From Apilactobacillus ozensis DSM 23829 = JCM 17196 (GTDB lineage Bacteria; Bacillota; Bacilli; Lactobacillales; Lactobacillaceae), in the NCBI RefSeq assembly GCF_001435995.1, contig NZ_AYYQ01000036.1, positions 49,129 through 113,128 of the forward strand: a DNA stretch of 64,000 bases, given 5' to 3'. Position numbers and translations under genes: made by a program. Shown here piece after piece: positions 1-8,244 of this stretch. How positions within the stretch are numbered: the stretch's first letter is position 1; each line of letters begins with the position of its first letter. Under the pieces are notes generated by a model. It did not search any database, was not told the origin of the DNA, and worked only from the letters and a program-made list of their open reading frames with translations.

Positions 1-491
1 ATGCAGTTAAGTTAGTCGGTAAGAGCTATCGTCAGGGCAATAATTTTAGTTATGTAGTAGAGCCAACCCTATACAAAGCTGATGCGACTGAATTTAGTGT
101 TAGCAATAATCTTAATTTTATTAAATTAGTCGGTAACTATATTGGCGAACTAGCTTTCATGGGCCAAGGTGCTGGTAAGTTACCTACTGCAAATGCAATC
201 ATCCAAGATATCAATGATATTCAAGAAAATTGTATTAGTAAGAACTATCCTCTGGATAGCAAAATTAATATTAATAATGACATTGCCCAAGGCGAATACA
301 TCATACGGACCAAAGCACCAATTGATAAATACTTCGATAAAAACCAAGTTATCAAATCAGATAATGGTTATTACAACATCAAAAATATTTCAGTGGGTGT
401 TTTCCATAAGATTATTAAGAAACTACAAAAAATCGATTCTAATCTTTTCATGGCAAACATTTCTTCTAAACTTGAGGAGGCTAACGTATGA
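1..491 (+). CDS. hom: Homoserine dehydrogenase, C-terminal part
   Basis: This is the 3' end of a gene cut by the window edge; the reading frame is open from base 3. Homoserine dehydrogenase reduces aspartate semialdehyde to homoserine for threonine and methionine synthesis. The family's conserved MGQGAGKLPTA-type segment is at 159-191, followed by a C-terminal region that could be a regulatory ACT-like tail. The stop codon overlaps the start of the next gene (ATGA), so hom and aspartate kinase are translationally coupled. The identification rests on the GQGAG motif and on the neighbour. The N-terminal NAD-binding domain is outside the window. Confidence 0.85.
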   Translation, partial: AVKLVGKSYRQGNNFSYVVEPTLYKADATEFSVSNNLNFIKLVGNYIGELAFMGQGAGKLPTANAIIQDINDIQENCISKNYPLDSKININNDIAQGEYIIRTKAPIDKYFDKNQVIKSDNGYYNIKNISVGVFHKIIKKLQKIDSNLFMANISSKLEEANV

Positions 492-1789
492 TTTTAGCAA
501 AATTTGGTGGTAGCTCAGTCGCTAATAGTCATCAATTTAAAAAAGTAAAAAATATTGTAAATTCAGATGCAAATAAAAAATATGTAGTGGTTAGCGCTCC
601 TGGAAAAGATGAACAGCATGCTTTTAAAATCACTGAACTTTTAATTAAGTTGTATCATGCCCGCCCCAATTCAATTAATTTTAAAAATTTACATGCAGAA
701 ATTATGCAACGTTTTTATAACATTATTGATGAACTCAATTTAGATAAAAGTTTAAAATTGTTGGTAACAAATACTTTCAGTAATGTAAAAAAACTAAGTT
801 ACGCAAAATTAGTTTCTCGCGGTGAGTATTTAAATGCTCAAATTATGGCTAACTACTTAGGCTGGCATTTTGTCGATACTAATGATTTCTTAATTATCGA
901 AAATGGCCAAATTAATTACGTTGCTTCTCAATTACGGTTAGCCAACATTATGCATAATGACGATAAAATCGTCTTTCCTGGTTTTTATGGTGTGAACTTT
1001 AATGGCGAAATTCAATTATTACCCAGGGGTGGTGGTGATACATCTGGAGCAGCAATTTCGAATTTATTAGGTGTTGATAAATATGAAAATTGGACTGACA
1101 TTGATGGAATTCAAGTAGTTGATCCCCATATTATTAAAAACTCAGTTAAAATTGATAGTTTGTCATACGACGAACTACAGGAATTATCCTATATGGGATT
1201 ATCAGTATTTCAAGAAGATTCAATTAATCCACTAAAAAATAAAAATATTCCTCTCGTAATTCGTAATACGAACCATCCCCACCGCCTTGGTACTACCATT
1301 TCTAATCAAAATTCTAGTAGTGATATCACTGGTGTAATTGGCGATCAGGAATATAGTCTGATTAGCATTAAAAAGTATGGCCTAGCTAAGGAAACTAACA
1401 ATATGATTGCTATTTTAAATGTACTCAATCAATTCAATCTTGAAATAAAATGTATGGTCTCAGAATTCGATTCAATTAACTTATTTGTCAAAAATATCGA
1501 AAAAATAGGGCAGTTAGAAGCCTTCTTAGTTAAGAATAATATTAGTGCTAAAGTGCAATCAAACATTGCCCTGGTTGCGGTAATCTCTCAAAAAGTTCTG
1601 GCTAATAATAAATTGCAGCGTCGCATTATTGATATTTTAGAAAAGCACCACATTAATTCATTTATGTTTAATCAAAGTAGCAATGATATTAAATTTTTAT
1701 TTGGTATTTATGCTAAAGATTATCAACGGGCCATTAAAATAATCTATCAAAGTTTGTTTGAAAAAAATTTGGTAACTCAAGCATTATAG
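488..1789 (+). CDS. Aspartate kinase (monofunctional)
   Basis: This 433-residue protein phosphorylates aspartate, the first step towards lysine, threonine and methionine. KFGGSSV near residues 5-11 is the nucleotide-binding signature of aspartokinases, and LPRGGGDTSGA near residue 180 is the second conserved kinase motif. The remaining C-terminal ~140 residues fit tandem ACT domains. The length and the lack of a fused dehydrogenase fit the class III/YclM-like enzymes of Firmicutes. It starts inside the hom stop codon, and a strong GAGG ribosome site lies just upstream. It is the last gene of the operon, because an intrinsic terminator follows. Which amino acid inhibits it cannot be read from the sequence. 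Confidence 0.93.
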   Translation: MILAKFGGSSVANSHQFKKVKNIVNSDANKKYVVVSAPGKDEQHAFKITELLIKLYHARPNSINFKNLHAEIMQRFYNIIDELNLDKSLKLLVTNTFSNVKKLSYAKLVSRGEYLNAQIMANYLGWHFVDTNDFLIIENGQINYVASQLRLANIMHNDDKIVFPGFYGVNFNGEIQLLPRGGGDTSGAAISNLLGVDKYENWTDIDGIQVVDPHIIKNSVKIDSLSYDELQELSYMGLSVFQEDSINPLKNKNIPLVIRNTNHPHRLGTTISNQNSSSDITGVIGDQEYSLISIKKYGLAKETNNMIAILNVLNQFNLEIKCMVSEFDSINLFVKNIEKIGQLEAFLVKNNISAKVQSNIALVAVISQKVLANNKLQRRIIDILEKHHINSFMFNQSSNDIKFLFGIYAKDYQRAIKIIYQSLFEKNLVTQAL

Positions 1790-1814
1790 TAAATTATTAA
1801 ACATATATTTATGT

Positions 1815-1847
1815 AAAAAAGCTAGCATTTTGAATGCTAGCTTTTTA
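1815..1847. terminator. Intrinsic terminator after aspartate kinase
   Basis: A 9-bp stem (1821-1829 with 1833-1841) is flanked by A-run and T-run, so it can stop transcription from both sides. It lies between the convergent aspartate kinase gene and the small envelope protein gene. Confidence 0.9.
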
Positions 1848-2201
1848 GTCACACGACTTATTAAATATCTTAGGATTAAAGTTCTTAAACTCAAGCTGAT
1901 GCTTATCATTTACTTTTCCAACAATATGCTTAGTTTTGCTACTATCTTTCAAATCTATAAAGATTGATTTTCGACTTTGTGTATAGTTTCCAATTACTGT
2001 ACTTTTAGAATTACGATTATATGTATATAAAATTGCATCATGATTAGAAGCAAGTGTTAAAGAATAAACCTTCCCCTTATTAGAACTTGTATAAACACCA
2101 GTTATGTTAGGTGTATAGCTAAGCCACCATAAAAATCCTGCTACTATGACCAGCAAAATTAAAATTAATTTAGGAATATTTTTATTAATATATAAAACCA
2201 C
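1845..2201 (-). CDS. Small membrane-anchored envelope protein
   Basis: This 118-residue protein has one hydrophobic helix near residues 8-27 (LILILLVIVAGFLWWL) and then a soluble domain rich in Ser, Lys and beta-prone segments. It is probably an uncleaved signal anchor with the domain outside the cell. The C-terminal domain resembles small lipocalin-like or stress-type beta proteins in composition only; I do not recognise a family. It ends at the shared terminator with aspartate kinase and is transcribed alone. Confidence 0.6.
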   Translation of the reverse strand: MVLYINKNIPKLILILLVIVAGFLWWLSYTPNITGVYTSSNKGKVYSLTLASNHDAILYTYNRNSKSTVIGNYTQSRKSIFIDLKDSSKTKHIVGKVNDKHQLEFKNFNPKIFNKSCD

Positions 2202-2263
2202 CCTTTTATTCTATAATGTAATCGGTAGGAGTTTAACACAATTAAAGTTAAGGGGTCAAAATA

Positions 2264-2701
2264 ATGCTAATAGTTAAAAATACTAATGATTTAACTCCAA
2301 AGGAACTAGTTAAAATTTTTATGTTGAGAACCAGTGTTTTTGTCGTAGAACAAAATTGTCCTTATCAAGAAGTCGATACAGATGATTTAAACGATATTCA
2401 TGTTGTACTGGTGGATGATAAAACAAATAATATTAATGCATATACCAGAATTATCGATCATGATAAATATGTATCTTTTGGTAGAGTTATCGTTGCTAAA
2501 AACTATCGAAAACAGGGACTAGGCAATAAAATAGTTGCTGAAACGCTCAATGTTATTAATAAAAAATATCCTAAGCTACCCATTAAAATTCAAGCACAAG
2601 CCCACTTGCAAAAATTTTACGGAAGTTTTGGATTTAAAAGTACATCTTCTACCTATTTGGAGGATGGCATTCCACATATTGACATGGAAAAAATTGAATA
2701 A
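2264..2701 (+). CDS. ElaA-like GNAT N-acetyltransferase
   Basis: This 145-residue protein belongs to the ElaA branch of the GNAT superfamily. The N-terminal sequence LRTSVFVVEQNCPYQEVD is the ElaA signature, and the acetyl-CoA binding motif A (RKQGLGNKI) lies near residues 85-93. GNAT enzymes move acetyl from acetyl-CoA to an amine; the substrate of ElaA proteins is not known. It has a clear AAGGGG ribosome site and is monocistronic, followed by a strong terminator. Confidence 0.88.
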   Translation: MLIVKNTNDLTPKELVKIFMLRTSVFVVEQNCPYQEVDTDDLNDIHVVLVDDKTNNINAYTRIIDHDKYVSFGRVIVAKNYRKQGLGNKIVAETLNVINKKYPKLPIKIQAQAHLQKFYGSFGFKSTSSTYLEDGIPHIDMEKIE

Positions 2702-2703
2702 GC

Positions 2704-2735
2704 AAAAAAGAGTGGTTGTTACCACTCTTTTTTAG
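2704..2735. terminator. Bidirectional intrinsic terminator
   Basis: AAAAAAGAGTGG pairs with CCACTCTTTTTT around a four-base loop. It serves the acetyltransferase gene on the plus strand and the PH-domain gene on the minus strand, whose stop codon lies inside the distal arm. Confidence 0.92.
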
Positions 2736-3082
2736 TATAAATTATTAATTAACTTCTCTATTTCATTAGCATTTTCAATTCCCAGAACTAATAAATCATA
2801 TTTTTCATGATTTAAAGTTATTACCAGCGGTGTTTCACTTTTGGAAACGTTCCAGAAACTTTTCTCACCATCTAGTTGGAAAACACCACACCACTTTTGT
2901 CCTGAAACTGACAAGCCTGGACGCTTTAATCCTTTATAAGTATGAACTATATCTTTATCTATGGTGGCACCATTAATATGTTCAAATGGAATTGTTAACT
3001 TATTGGTTAATGAAAAAATCTTATCCAACGAGCTAGGTTCAACTATCATTTTATTACCCTTTAAAGTGATTTTATTACTCAT
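2732..3082 (-). CDS. PH-like domain protein, partner of TetR regulator
   Basis: This protein of about 116 residues follows the TetR gene with an 8-bp overlap (its ATG at 3082 sits in the TetR stop region). GGAG nine bases upstream favours this start over the ATG at 3097. The sequence alternates short beta strands and ends in an amphipathic helix (NEIEKLINNLY), with SGQKWCGVFQLDGEKSFWNV in the middle. This pattern is common to small bacterial PH-like proteins. It has no signal peptide or membrane segment. The function is unknown, and the overlap suggests co-expression with the regulator. Confidence 0.6.
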   Translation of the reverse strand: MSNKITLKGNKMIVEPSSLDKIFSLTNKLTIPFEHINGATIDKDIVHTYKGLKRPGLSVSGQKWCGVFQLDGEKSFWNVSKSETPLVITLNHEKYDLLVLGIENANEIEKLINNLY

Positions 3083-3458
3083 GTTTGTCATCTCCATTAA
3101 TTTTACTGCGTTGAATTATCATTTTTCCTAATTTATCACTCAACTCAGCATCGTTAACATCTACAAAGATAGCTTTTAATTTATCTCGCACGAGTTGATC
3201 TTGTGCAGATAATTCCATCATCCCTATTAAAATAATCTCCCATGTATCTTTATCATGTAGATGTTGCTTTAGACATGTATCTAAAACTGACACAAACATT
3301 GAACGTTTACTGCCAAATTCGGCATACAAACTCCCTCTCAACAATCCAGTAGCTTTAACTAAATCATCTAAAGAAGTTGCTTTATAACCATTTACTAAAA
3401 AAACTTGTTTCATTTTCTGAATGATATTTTTTACATCATATGTTTTTCTTCTTCCCAT
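3075..3458 (-). CDS. TetR/AcrR-family transcriptional regulator
   Basis: This protein of about 127 residues has an N-terminal helix-turn-helix (ATSLDDLVKATGLLRGSLYAEFGSKRSMF), the classic TetR recognition region. The ligand-binding part is short for the family (typical total 180-200), so the regulator is compact. I prefer the ATG at 3458, because the promoter -10 lies at 3465-3470, which would place the transcript start at about 3458 and make the message leaderless. No ribosome site precedes either possible ATG. A strong inverted repeat overlaps the promoter, so autorepression is likely. It is co-transcribed with the PH-like gene. Confidence 0.85.
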   Translation of the reverse strand: MGRRKTYDVKNIIQKMKQVFLVNGYKATSLDDLVKATGLLRGSLYAEFGSKRSMFVSVLDTCLKQHLHDKDTWEIILIGMMELSAQDQLVRDKLKAIFVDVNDAELSDKLGKMIIQRSKINGDDKHE

Positions 3459-3464
3459 ATCGCT

Positions 3465-3498
3465 ATCATACATATTGTTGACTAATCAGTCAACAATA
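3465..3498 (-). promoter_or_regulatory. Promoter with TetR-type operator
   Basis: On the minus strand TTGACT (3488-3493) and TATGAT (3465-3470) are 17 bp apart. An inverted repeat with 11-bp perfect arms (3473-3483 and 3488-3498, 4-bp spacer) covers the -35 box and spacer. This is the expected place for TetR autorepression. The -10 is only six bases from the ATG at 3458, implying a leaderless transcript. Confidence 0.75.
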
Positions 3499-3545
3499 AA
3501 ATAATAAAAATATGTTCTCAAATAAATGAAAACATATTCTTAGAT

Positions 3546-4058
3546 TTACAGTATCACCACTGACATGAAATATATCATCAAGGTTAGTATCAGCCATAAA
3601 CGATAATTACTAAATGCATGCACAGCCGCATATTGCCAACGCTTAGCAAAAGATCCAGTTTGATTTTCTTTCAACTTTATAATTTCATAGACGTACATAT
3701 ATAACAGATAATTACTCATGAGCATTATGAAACCAATAAAGAAATAAATAAACGCCCAACTAAGCACAAAAGATTTTAAAACTGCAATTCCTAAAGTTAC
3801 AAAGTAAGAAATTCGGATTAATTCAAATCCATAGATAAATAGTAAAACAAATTTATTTTTAAATAATGACGCCACAATGTATAACAGTACTACTAAAAAC
3901 ACTTCATGTGCCCCATCAAATAATCGACCTAAACTGAAACCCAATTCAGGTGTTGGGCCATCTAAACCAGGTAAATTAGAAAAGATTATAGTTACTAAAA
4001 AAATGGCTAACACACTACCAACGTTGGTCAAGGGATGTGATTTCATTTTTTCTATCAT
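3546..4058 (-). CDS. Small multi-spanning membrane protein
   Basis: This 170-residue protein has about four hydrophobic segments (near 15-28, 53-66, 72-90, 95-120) plus a C-terminal one (LWLILTLMIYFMSVVIL). A cytosolic Lys/Glu stretch lies around residues 125-140. I do not recognise a family. It is the only gene between the TetR promoter and the divergent secreted protein at 4210. An integral membrane location is well supported; the function is unknown. Confidence 0.6.
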   Translation of the reverse strand: MIEKMKSHPLTNVGSVLAIFLVTIIFSNLPGLDGPTPELGFSLGRLFDGAHEVFLVVLLYIVASLFKNKFVLLFIYGFELIRISYFVTLGIAVLKSFVLSWAFIYFFIGFIMLMSNYLLYMYVYEIIKLKENQTGSFAKRWQYAAVHAFSNYRLWLILTLMIYFMSVVIL

Positions 4059-4209
4059 AAATTATCACCACCAATCTAGTTTAAATGGTATTTTAGTTTA
4101 TTTATAATAAATTGCAACTTTAGTGTTGTATAATTCTCAAAGTAATATTACAATTATATGTATAAATTGTTACGAAAATGTTACATAGTTTTTAGAAAGC
4201 GTGATTATC

Positions 4210-4836
4210 ATGAAAAATATTGCTAAATCAATTTTATTTTTAACAGGAACAACTATTTTAGCACTAAGCTTAACCGTTGGCGTTAAAGCAGACAATCAGT
4301 CTATTCAGAAATGGCCTGCGGAACACATTTATGTAGATAAAGCTGTAACTCATCGCCTGCAACAAGAAGGCTACGCATATCGAATTAGTTCATCATCACG
4401 CGATGACATTCAAATTTTAGGCCAAAAAAATAAATATAATAAAAAAATAGCTAACAAAATTGTCAAAGATAAAATTAATTTTAAGGTTAAAAAAGTTTGG
4501 GTATATAGTGGTGCGACTGGTTCTGAAAGTATTGAATTAGTCTCTAAAAACAATAAATACCACGTTAGCGTGGACTATATCATCGATTACTACCATAAAG
4601 ACACTAAAATTAAAGCTTTAAAGCCAGTCATTAAGCAGGAATTACGCATGTTAGATAAGAATGAACGTGGCAAACTATTTCAAAAGGATTTTGCTAAATT
4701 AAACAAATTAATTATCAAAATTAAGAATCCTAATAATCGTCAGATTGCGGAAAAATCATATCAACAATTACAACAGTTCGTTAAAAATAATAAATACGAC
4801 ATTCCATCTATTTTAGTAGGACAAGGATTTTATTAA
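4210..4836 (+). CDS. Secreted protein of unknown function
   Basis: This protein of about 208 residues has a clear Sec signal peptide: MKNIAKSIL, a hydrophobic core, then VKADNQ, with cleavage likely after VKA. The mature part is Lys-rich and contains helical segments towards the C-terminus. I recognise no domain. The start at 4210 is preferred because an AGAAAG site lies about 10 bases upstream and the signal peptide begins there; a GTG at 4201 would add three residues. A terminator follows directly, so it is monocistronic. Confidence 0.65.
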   Translation: MKNIAKSILFLTGTTILALSLTVGVKADNQSIQKWPAEHIYVDKAVTHRLQQEGYAYRISSSSRDDIQILGQKNKYNKKIANKIVKDKINFKVKKVWVYSGATGSESIELVSKNNKYHVSVDYIIDYYHKDTKIKALKPVIKQELRMLDKNERGKLFQKDFAKLNKLIIKIKNPNNRQIAEKSYQQLQQFVKNNKYDIPSILVGQGFY

Positions 4837-4848
4837 TAAAGCCTATGA

Positions 4849-4878
4849 TAACCAACTTTACGGAGTTGGTTATTTTTT
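4849..4878 (+). terminator. Intrinsic terminator
   Basis: TAACCAACT pairs with AGTTGGTTA around a six-base loop and is followed by a T-run. It ends the secreted-protein transcript. Confidence 0.9.
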
Positions 4879-4954
4879 GTGCTTATTATTTGATAACTAA
4901 AAAAATTACATTTAAAGTTAGTAGTATAAATAAAGTTCACGAAAGGAATAAATT

Positions 4955-5917
4955 ATGAAAGTTATTACGTCTAAAAGTGTTAATAAACGCAAAGTAATTG
5001 AAAACGCTGATATTCCAACTATTGTTGATGGTCAGGTACTTATCAAAGTCCATAATGCTGGAATTAATCACATTGATTTAACGCAAGCCCAAAATTTTAA
5101 AAAAATTGATGAAAAAATCTTAGGAGTAGAAATATCGGGTGAAATAGTTGCTAGCAAAAGTGACAAAGTTGAAGTTGGTCAACGTGTCGCTGCATTATTA
5201 GATCAAGGTGGCTATGCTGAATATGTGGCTACTAGTGCTGACCGTATAATTCCAATCCCCGATAACATTAATTACCGTCAAGGTGCTAGCATCCCTGAAA
5301 GTTACTTAACTGCCTACCAAGCATTATTTAATATCGGTAATTTACAATCTAATCAAAGCGTACTAATTCATGCTGGAGCGAGTGGTGTTGGTGTAGCTGC
5401 TATTCAGTTAGCTAGAGCGATTGCTAATGCTAAAATCATTACTACTTCCAGTAGCAGCAAAACTAAGATTTGCATCAATAATGGTGCAGATAACGCAATC
5501 GACTATAAAACTCAAGATTTTGCCGAAGAAGTGGCCAATCTAACTAACACACAAGGTGTTAATTTAATTTTAGATTTTATTGGAGCTAGCTATTTTCAAC
5601 AAAATATTGATTCATTAGTAATCGATGGAAAATTGGTATTGATTGGAAATCTTGGTGGTAATGAAGTTAAAAAAGTCGACTTATTGCAACTAATGATAAA
5701 ACGTTTATCAATTACCGGAACGCTCTTGTCATCTCGTTCAGATGTTTATAAAGCGGATTTAATTGCTAAATTCAATCAAAATACTGCCGAAGCTTTTAAA
5801 GATAAATCTTTAACACCTAGTTTTAATAAGGTATTCCAGATGGAAGACGTCAAATTAGCTTACGATTACATTAAATCTGGTCAAAATATTGGGAAAGTTT
5901 TATTAGAAATGGAATAA
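4955..5917 (+). CDS. NADPH-dependent quinone oxidoreductase-type dehydrogenase (MDR family)
   Basis: This 320-residue medium-chain dehydrogenase/reductase has an N-terminal GroES-like part (VLIKVHNAGINHIDL) and a Rossmann domain with the motif HAGASGVGVAAIQLA near residues 139-153. The structural and catalytic zinc cysteines are absent, so it belongs with zinc-independent quinone oxidoreductases rather than alcohol dehydrogenases. It probably reduces quinones or alpha,beta-unsaturated carbonyls with NADPH in the cytosol. It has an AAAGGAA ribosome site and is transcribed alone. Confidence 0.9.
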   Translation: MKVITSKSVNKRKVIENADIPTIVDGQVLIKVHNAGINHIDLTQAQNFKKIDEKILGVEISGEIVASKSDKVEVGQRVAALLDQGGYAEYVATSADRIIPIPDNINYRQGASIPESYLTAYQALFNIGNLQSNQSVLIHAGASGVGVAAIQLARAIANAKIITTSSSSKTKICINNGADNAIDYKTQDFAEEVANLTNTQGVNLILDFIGASYFQQNIDSLVIDGKLVLIGNLGGNEVKKVDLLQLMIKRLSITGTLLSSRSDVYKADLIAKFNQNTAEAFKDKSLTPSFNKVFQMEDVKLAYDYIKSGQNIGKVLLEME

Positions 5918-5918
5918 A

Positions 5919-5959
5919 CAAAAAGTCACCACTATCGAAATAATAGTGATGACTTTTTT
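5919..5959. terminator. Bidirectional intrinsic terminator
   Basis: AAAAAGTCACCACTAT pairs with ATAGTGATGACTTTTT across a short loop. It separates the convergent oxidoreductase and threonine aldolase genes. Confidence 0.9.
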
Positions 5960-6983
5960 AAATTAATTTCAATAATTCTTGTACATTTTTTTCAGGCGTT
6001 GCCCAACAAGTTGAAAATCTAATGACTGAATGCGTATCATCATATCTCAGCCAACGCGCAAACCTTACTTTTTGTGCTAAAGCTTTAATTTTAGTATCTT
6101 CTACAATAAAAAATTGTTGATTGGTATCTGAATTTAAATATGGACGATAACCTTTTTCAAGGAATCCTTTTTTAACTATTTGGGACATTTCATCGGCATG
6201 TTTACTTAATTCAAAGTACAAATTATTACTAAACAATTCTAAAAATTGAATTCCAATCAGACGACCTTTCGCTAACAAAGCCCCATGTTGTTTTATGGTA
6301 GTAATAAAATGTTTAGGCTCATTATCACTGGTAAAGACCACTGCTTCTCCACATAAAGCCCCTGTTTTAGTTCCACCAATATAAAACACGTCACATAGTT
6401 GCGCTAATTCTTTAAATGTTATATCAGATGCTGAACTCATTAATCCATAGCCTAAGCGTGCTCCGTCAATAAATAACGGAATTTGATACTCTTTACAAAC
6501 TTGATGCAACTCGGTTAACTCTTTTTTACTATAAATCAATCCATATTCAGTCGGATAAGAAATATATACCATCCCTGGAAACACCATAAATTCGTGATGG
6601 TCATCATCATAAAAAGTTTCTAAATATTTGCGAACTTCCGCAGCTGTTAATTTACCATCAACCGTAGGCAATGATAATAATTTATGGCCAGTATATTCAA
6701 TAGCACCAGCTTCATGCACGTTCATATGGCCCTTATCAGGTGTAATGACCCCTTCATATGGTTCTAATAAGGCATCAATAACGATTTGATTAGTTTGAGT
6801 TCCACCTTGTAAAAAATGAACACTTGCACTGGGATTATCAATTACAGTTTTAATTTTAGCTTTAGCTTGCGCAGTAAAACTATCTTCACCATAACCAGCT
6901 TCTTGATGCATGTTGGTTTCCACCAATTTTTGTAAAATTCGGGGATGCGCACCTTCCGAATAATCATTTTCAAATGAAAGCAT
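5958..6983 (-). CDS. ltaE: Low-specificity threonine aldolase / beta-eliminating lyase
   Basis: This 341-residue PLP enzyme of fold type I splits threonine and allo-threonine to glycine and acetaldehyde. The PLP lysine is in YIGGTKTGALCGEA near residue 205, and FIDGARLGYGL near residue 173 supplies the aspartate and arginine typical of threonine aldolases. The length is normal for the family. It would feed glycine and acetaldehyde metabolism and complements the threonine branch encoded at the left edge. The start has a GGAGG site. The upstream promoter carries a long inverted repeat, so a dedicated repressor is likely but is not encoded next to it. Confidence 0.9.
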   Translation of the reverse strand: MLSFENDYSEGAHPRILQKLVETNMHQEAGYGEDSFTAQAKAKIKTVIDNPSASVHFLQGGTQTNQIVIDALLEPYEGVITPDKGHMNVHEAGAIEYTGHKLLSLPTVDGKLTAAEVRKYLETFYDDDHHEFMVFPGMVYISYPTEYGLIYSKKELTELHQVCKEYQIPLFIDGARLGYGLMSSASDITFKELAQLCDVFYIGGTKTGALCGEAVVFTSDNEPKHFITTIKQHGALLAKGRLIGIQFLELFSNNLYFELSKHADEMSQIVKKGFLEKGYRPYLNSDTNQQFFIVEDTKIKALAQKVRFARWLRYDDTHSVIRFSTCWATPEKNVQELLKLI

Positions 6984-7026
6984 GTATATTCCTCCGCATA
7001 ATTATTTATGAATATATATTATTATC

Positions 7027-7065
7027 AAATAATTATTCAATGTCAATATATTTGAATAATTATTT
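7027..7065 (-). promoter_or_regulatory. Threonine aldolase promoter with 14-bp inverted repeat
   Basis: Perfect 14-bp arms (7027-7040 and 7052-7065) flank an 11-bp spacer. On the minus strand a TTGACA box lies between the arms, with TAATAAT-like -10 sequence 16-17 bp downstream, so the repeat overlaps the core promoter. A partial third copy occurs at about 6998-7011. This layout suggests an operator. Confidence 0.6.
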
Positions 7066-7107
7066 ATAAATGTATTAATAATTATTGTTCAGAAATAATG
7101 ATACATT

Positions 7108-7407
7108 TTAATTTTTATGTCTGGTAAACATTTCAACATGCATACTCAATTTATATTTATCTCTCAAATGAGCGATTTCACTCATCATATTACTTTTGTG
7201 ATGGGCATCTAAATCATCAGCTGTTTTCCATTCATCTATTAATAATAAAGTCTCTGAGTCATTTATCGGAGAAAAATAATCGTACTTAATGTTGCCAGGC
7301 TCATTCCTAACTTTTTGAACTAAACCACTATTTATCATATCTTTATAAAATTTATAAGCTGAACCATTGTTACCTTTATAATATATGTTAATTACCAAAC
7401 TCATCAA
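7108..7407 (-). CDS. Antibiotic-biosynthesis-monooxygenase (ABM) domain protein
   Basis: This 99-residue protein has the ferredoxin-like ABM fold: VINIYYK at the start, GNIKYDYFSPIN...LLIDEWKTADDLDAHHKS in the middle, which is the most conserved part, and MHVEMF at the end. Relatives such as YgiN oxidise quinols or detoxify small aromatics without a cofactor. It is the last of four genes behind the MerR promoter, consistent with a role in quinone or electrophile stress. There are two adjacent ATGs; the second (MSLVINI) is equally possible. Confidence 0.85.
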   Translation of the reverse strand: MMSLVINIYYKGNNGSAYKFYKDMINSGLVQKVRNEPGNIKYDYFSPINDSETLLLIDEWKTADDLDAHHKSNMMSEIAHLRDKYKLSMHVEMFTRHKN

Positions 7408-7419
7408 AAAACTCCTTTT

Positions 7420-7665
7420 TTAAACATTAATTTTTATTTTATTAATATCATAATCTGCATTTTTAGGATAAAAAATATCTTTAGAAAGAAGCTCTTTTAC
7501 CCTAACAATACTATCAACGTTTAGAATTAAAAAACCCGAATGAGTTTTATCTTCATATGCTCCCGATAGAAATAAATGGTTTGCTATAGATTTTAACCAA
7601 TCACGATGCATTTTTATTTTACTATCAAAATTATTATCATTAATTCTAATATTAACTAAATACAT
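7420..7665 (-). CDS. YciI-like domain protein
   Basis: This 81-residue protein resembles YciI proteins: HRDWLKSIANHLFLSGAYEDKTHSGFLILNVDS has the family's HRxWL and SGA...GG-like spacing, although the usual second glycine is changed. YciI domains are small dimeric alpha-beta barrels that often accompany dehydrogenases and monooxygenases, with poorly known chemistry. It is the third gene of the MerR operon, 12 bp from the ABM gene and 15 bp from the flavodoxin-like reductase. Co-expression in quinone or aldehyde detoxification is an inference. Confidence 0.7.
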   Translation of the reverse strand: MYLVNIRINDNNFDSKIKMHRDWLKSIANHLFLSGAYEDKTHSGFLILNVDSIVRVKELLSKDIFYPKNADYDINKIKINV

Positions 7666-7680
7666 AAAAAGCTCCTTTCT

Positions 7681-8229
7681 TTATTCAAAATGACCTAGCA
7701 AAGATATATTTTCATTATTAATATACTTTAAATATACTTTCGATTGTTCTGATAACTTTTCATCATTAATTGACGATGCACCCGTTGTTACAAATGGTTT
7801 TAAAAATTTTGCACCAATTAAGTTACTAGTGGCTTGAAACGGTCTTAAAAAATCATTTACCGTGTATCCAAATCCACTTTCACGTCGGTAATATTCATCT
7901 TTTGCTCCGGGTGAAACTGCTATTAATATTTCTTTTCCTTTTAAAGCATTACCTTTAGATCCATAAGCCCATCCATGTGTTAAAACGTCGTCCAACCATT
8001 TTTTTAAAAGCGAAGGACTACTATACCAATACATAGGAAATTGTAAAACTATTCTATCAGCATTTAACAACTTCTTTTGCTCTGTTTCAATATCAATATT
8101 AAAATCCGGATACAAATCATACATATAACTAATCTTAATATTAGGCTGATCAGATATTCTATCAGCAAGACATTTATTAACATGTGAGGTTTTAATTGTT
8201 GGATGAAATACTAAAACTTGGACTTTCAT
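7681..8229 (-). CDS. NAD(P)H-dependent quinone reductase, flavodoxin-like fold
   Basis: This 182-residue flavoprotein is of the KefF/MdaB/general stress protein 14 type. FHPTIKTSHVNKCLADRI at the N-terminus matches the FMN/FAD phosphate loop region, and VLQFPMYWYSSPSLLKKWLDDVLTHGWAYG (about residues 60-90) is the hallmark of this family. It should reduce quinones by two electrons, so avoiding semiquinone radicals. It follows the MerR regulator by 15 bp and heads the three structural genes. Confidence 0.92.
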   Translation of the reverse strand: MKVQVLVFHPTIKTSHVNKCLADRISDQPNIKISYMYDLYPDFNIDIETEQKKLLNADRIVLQFPMYWYSSPSLLKKWLDDVLTHGWAYGSKGNALKGKEILIAVSPGAKDEYYRRESGFGYTVNDFLRPFQATSNLIGAKFLKPFVTTGASSINDEKLSEQSKVYLKYINNENISLLGHFE

Positions 8230-8244
8230 ACGTTATCAAACTCC

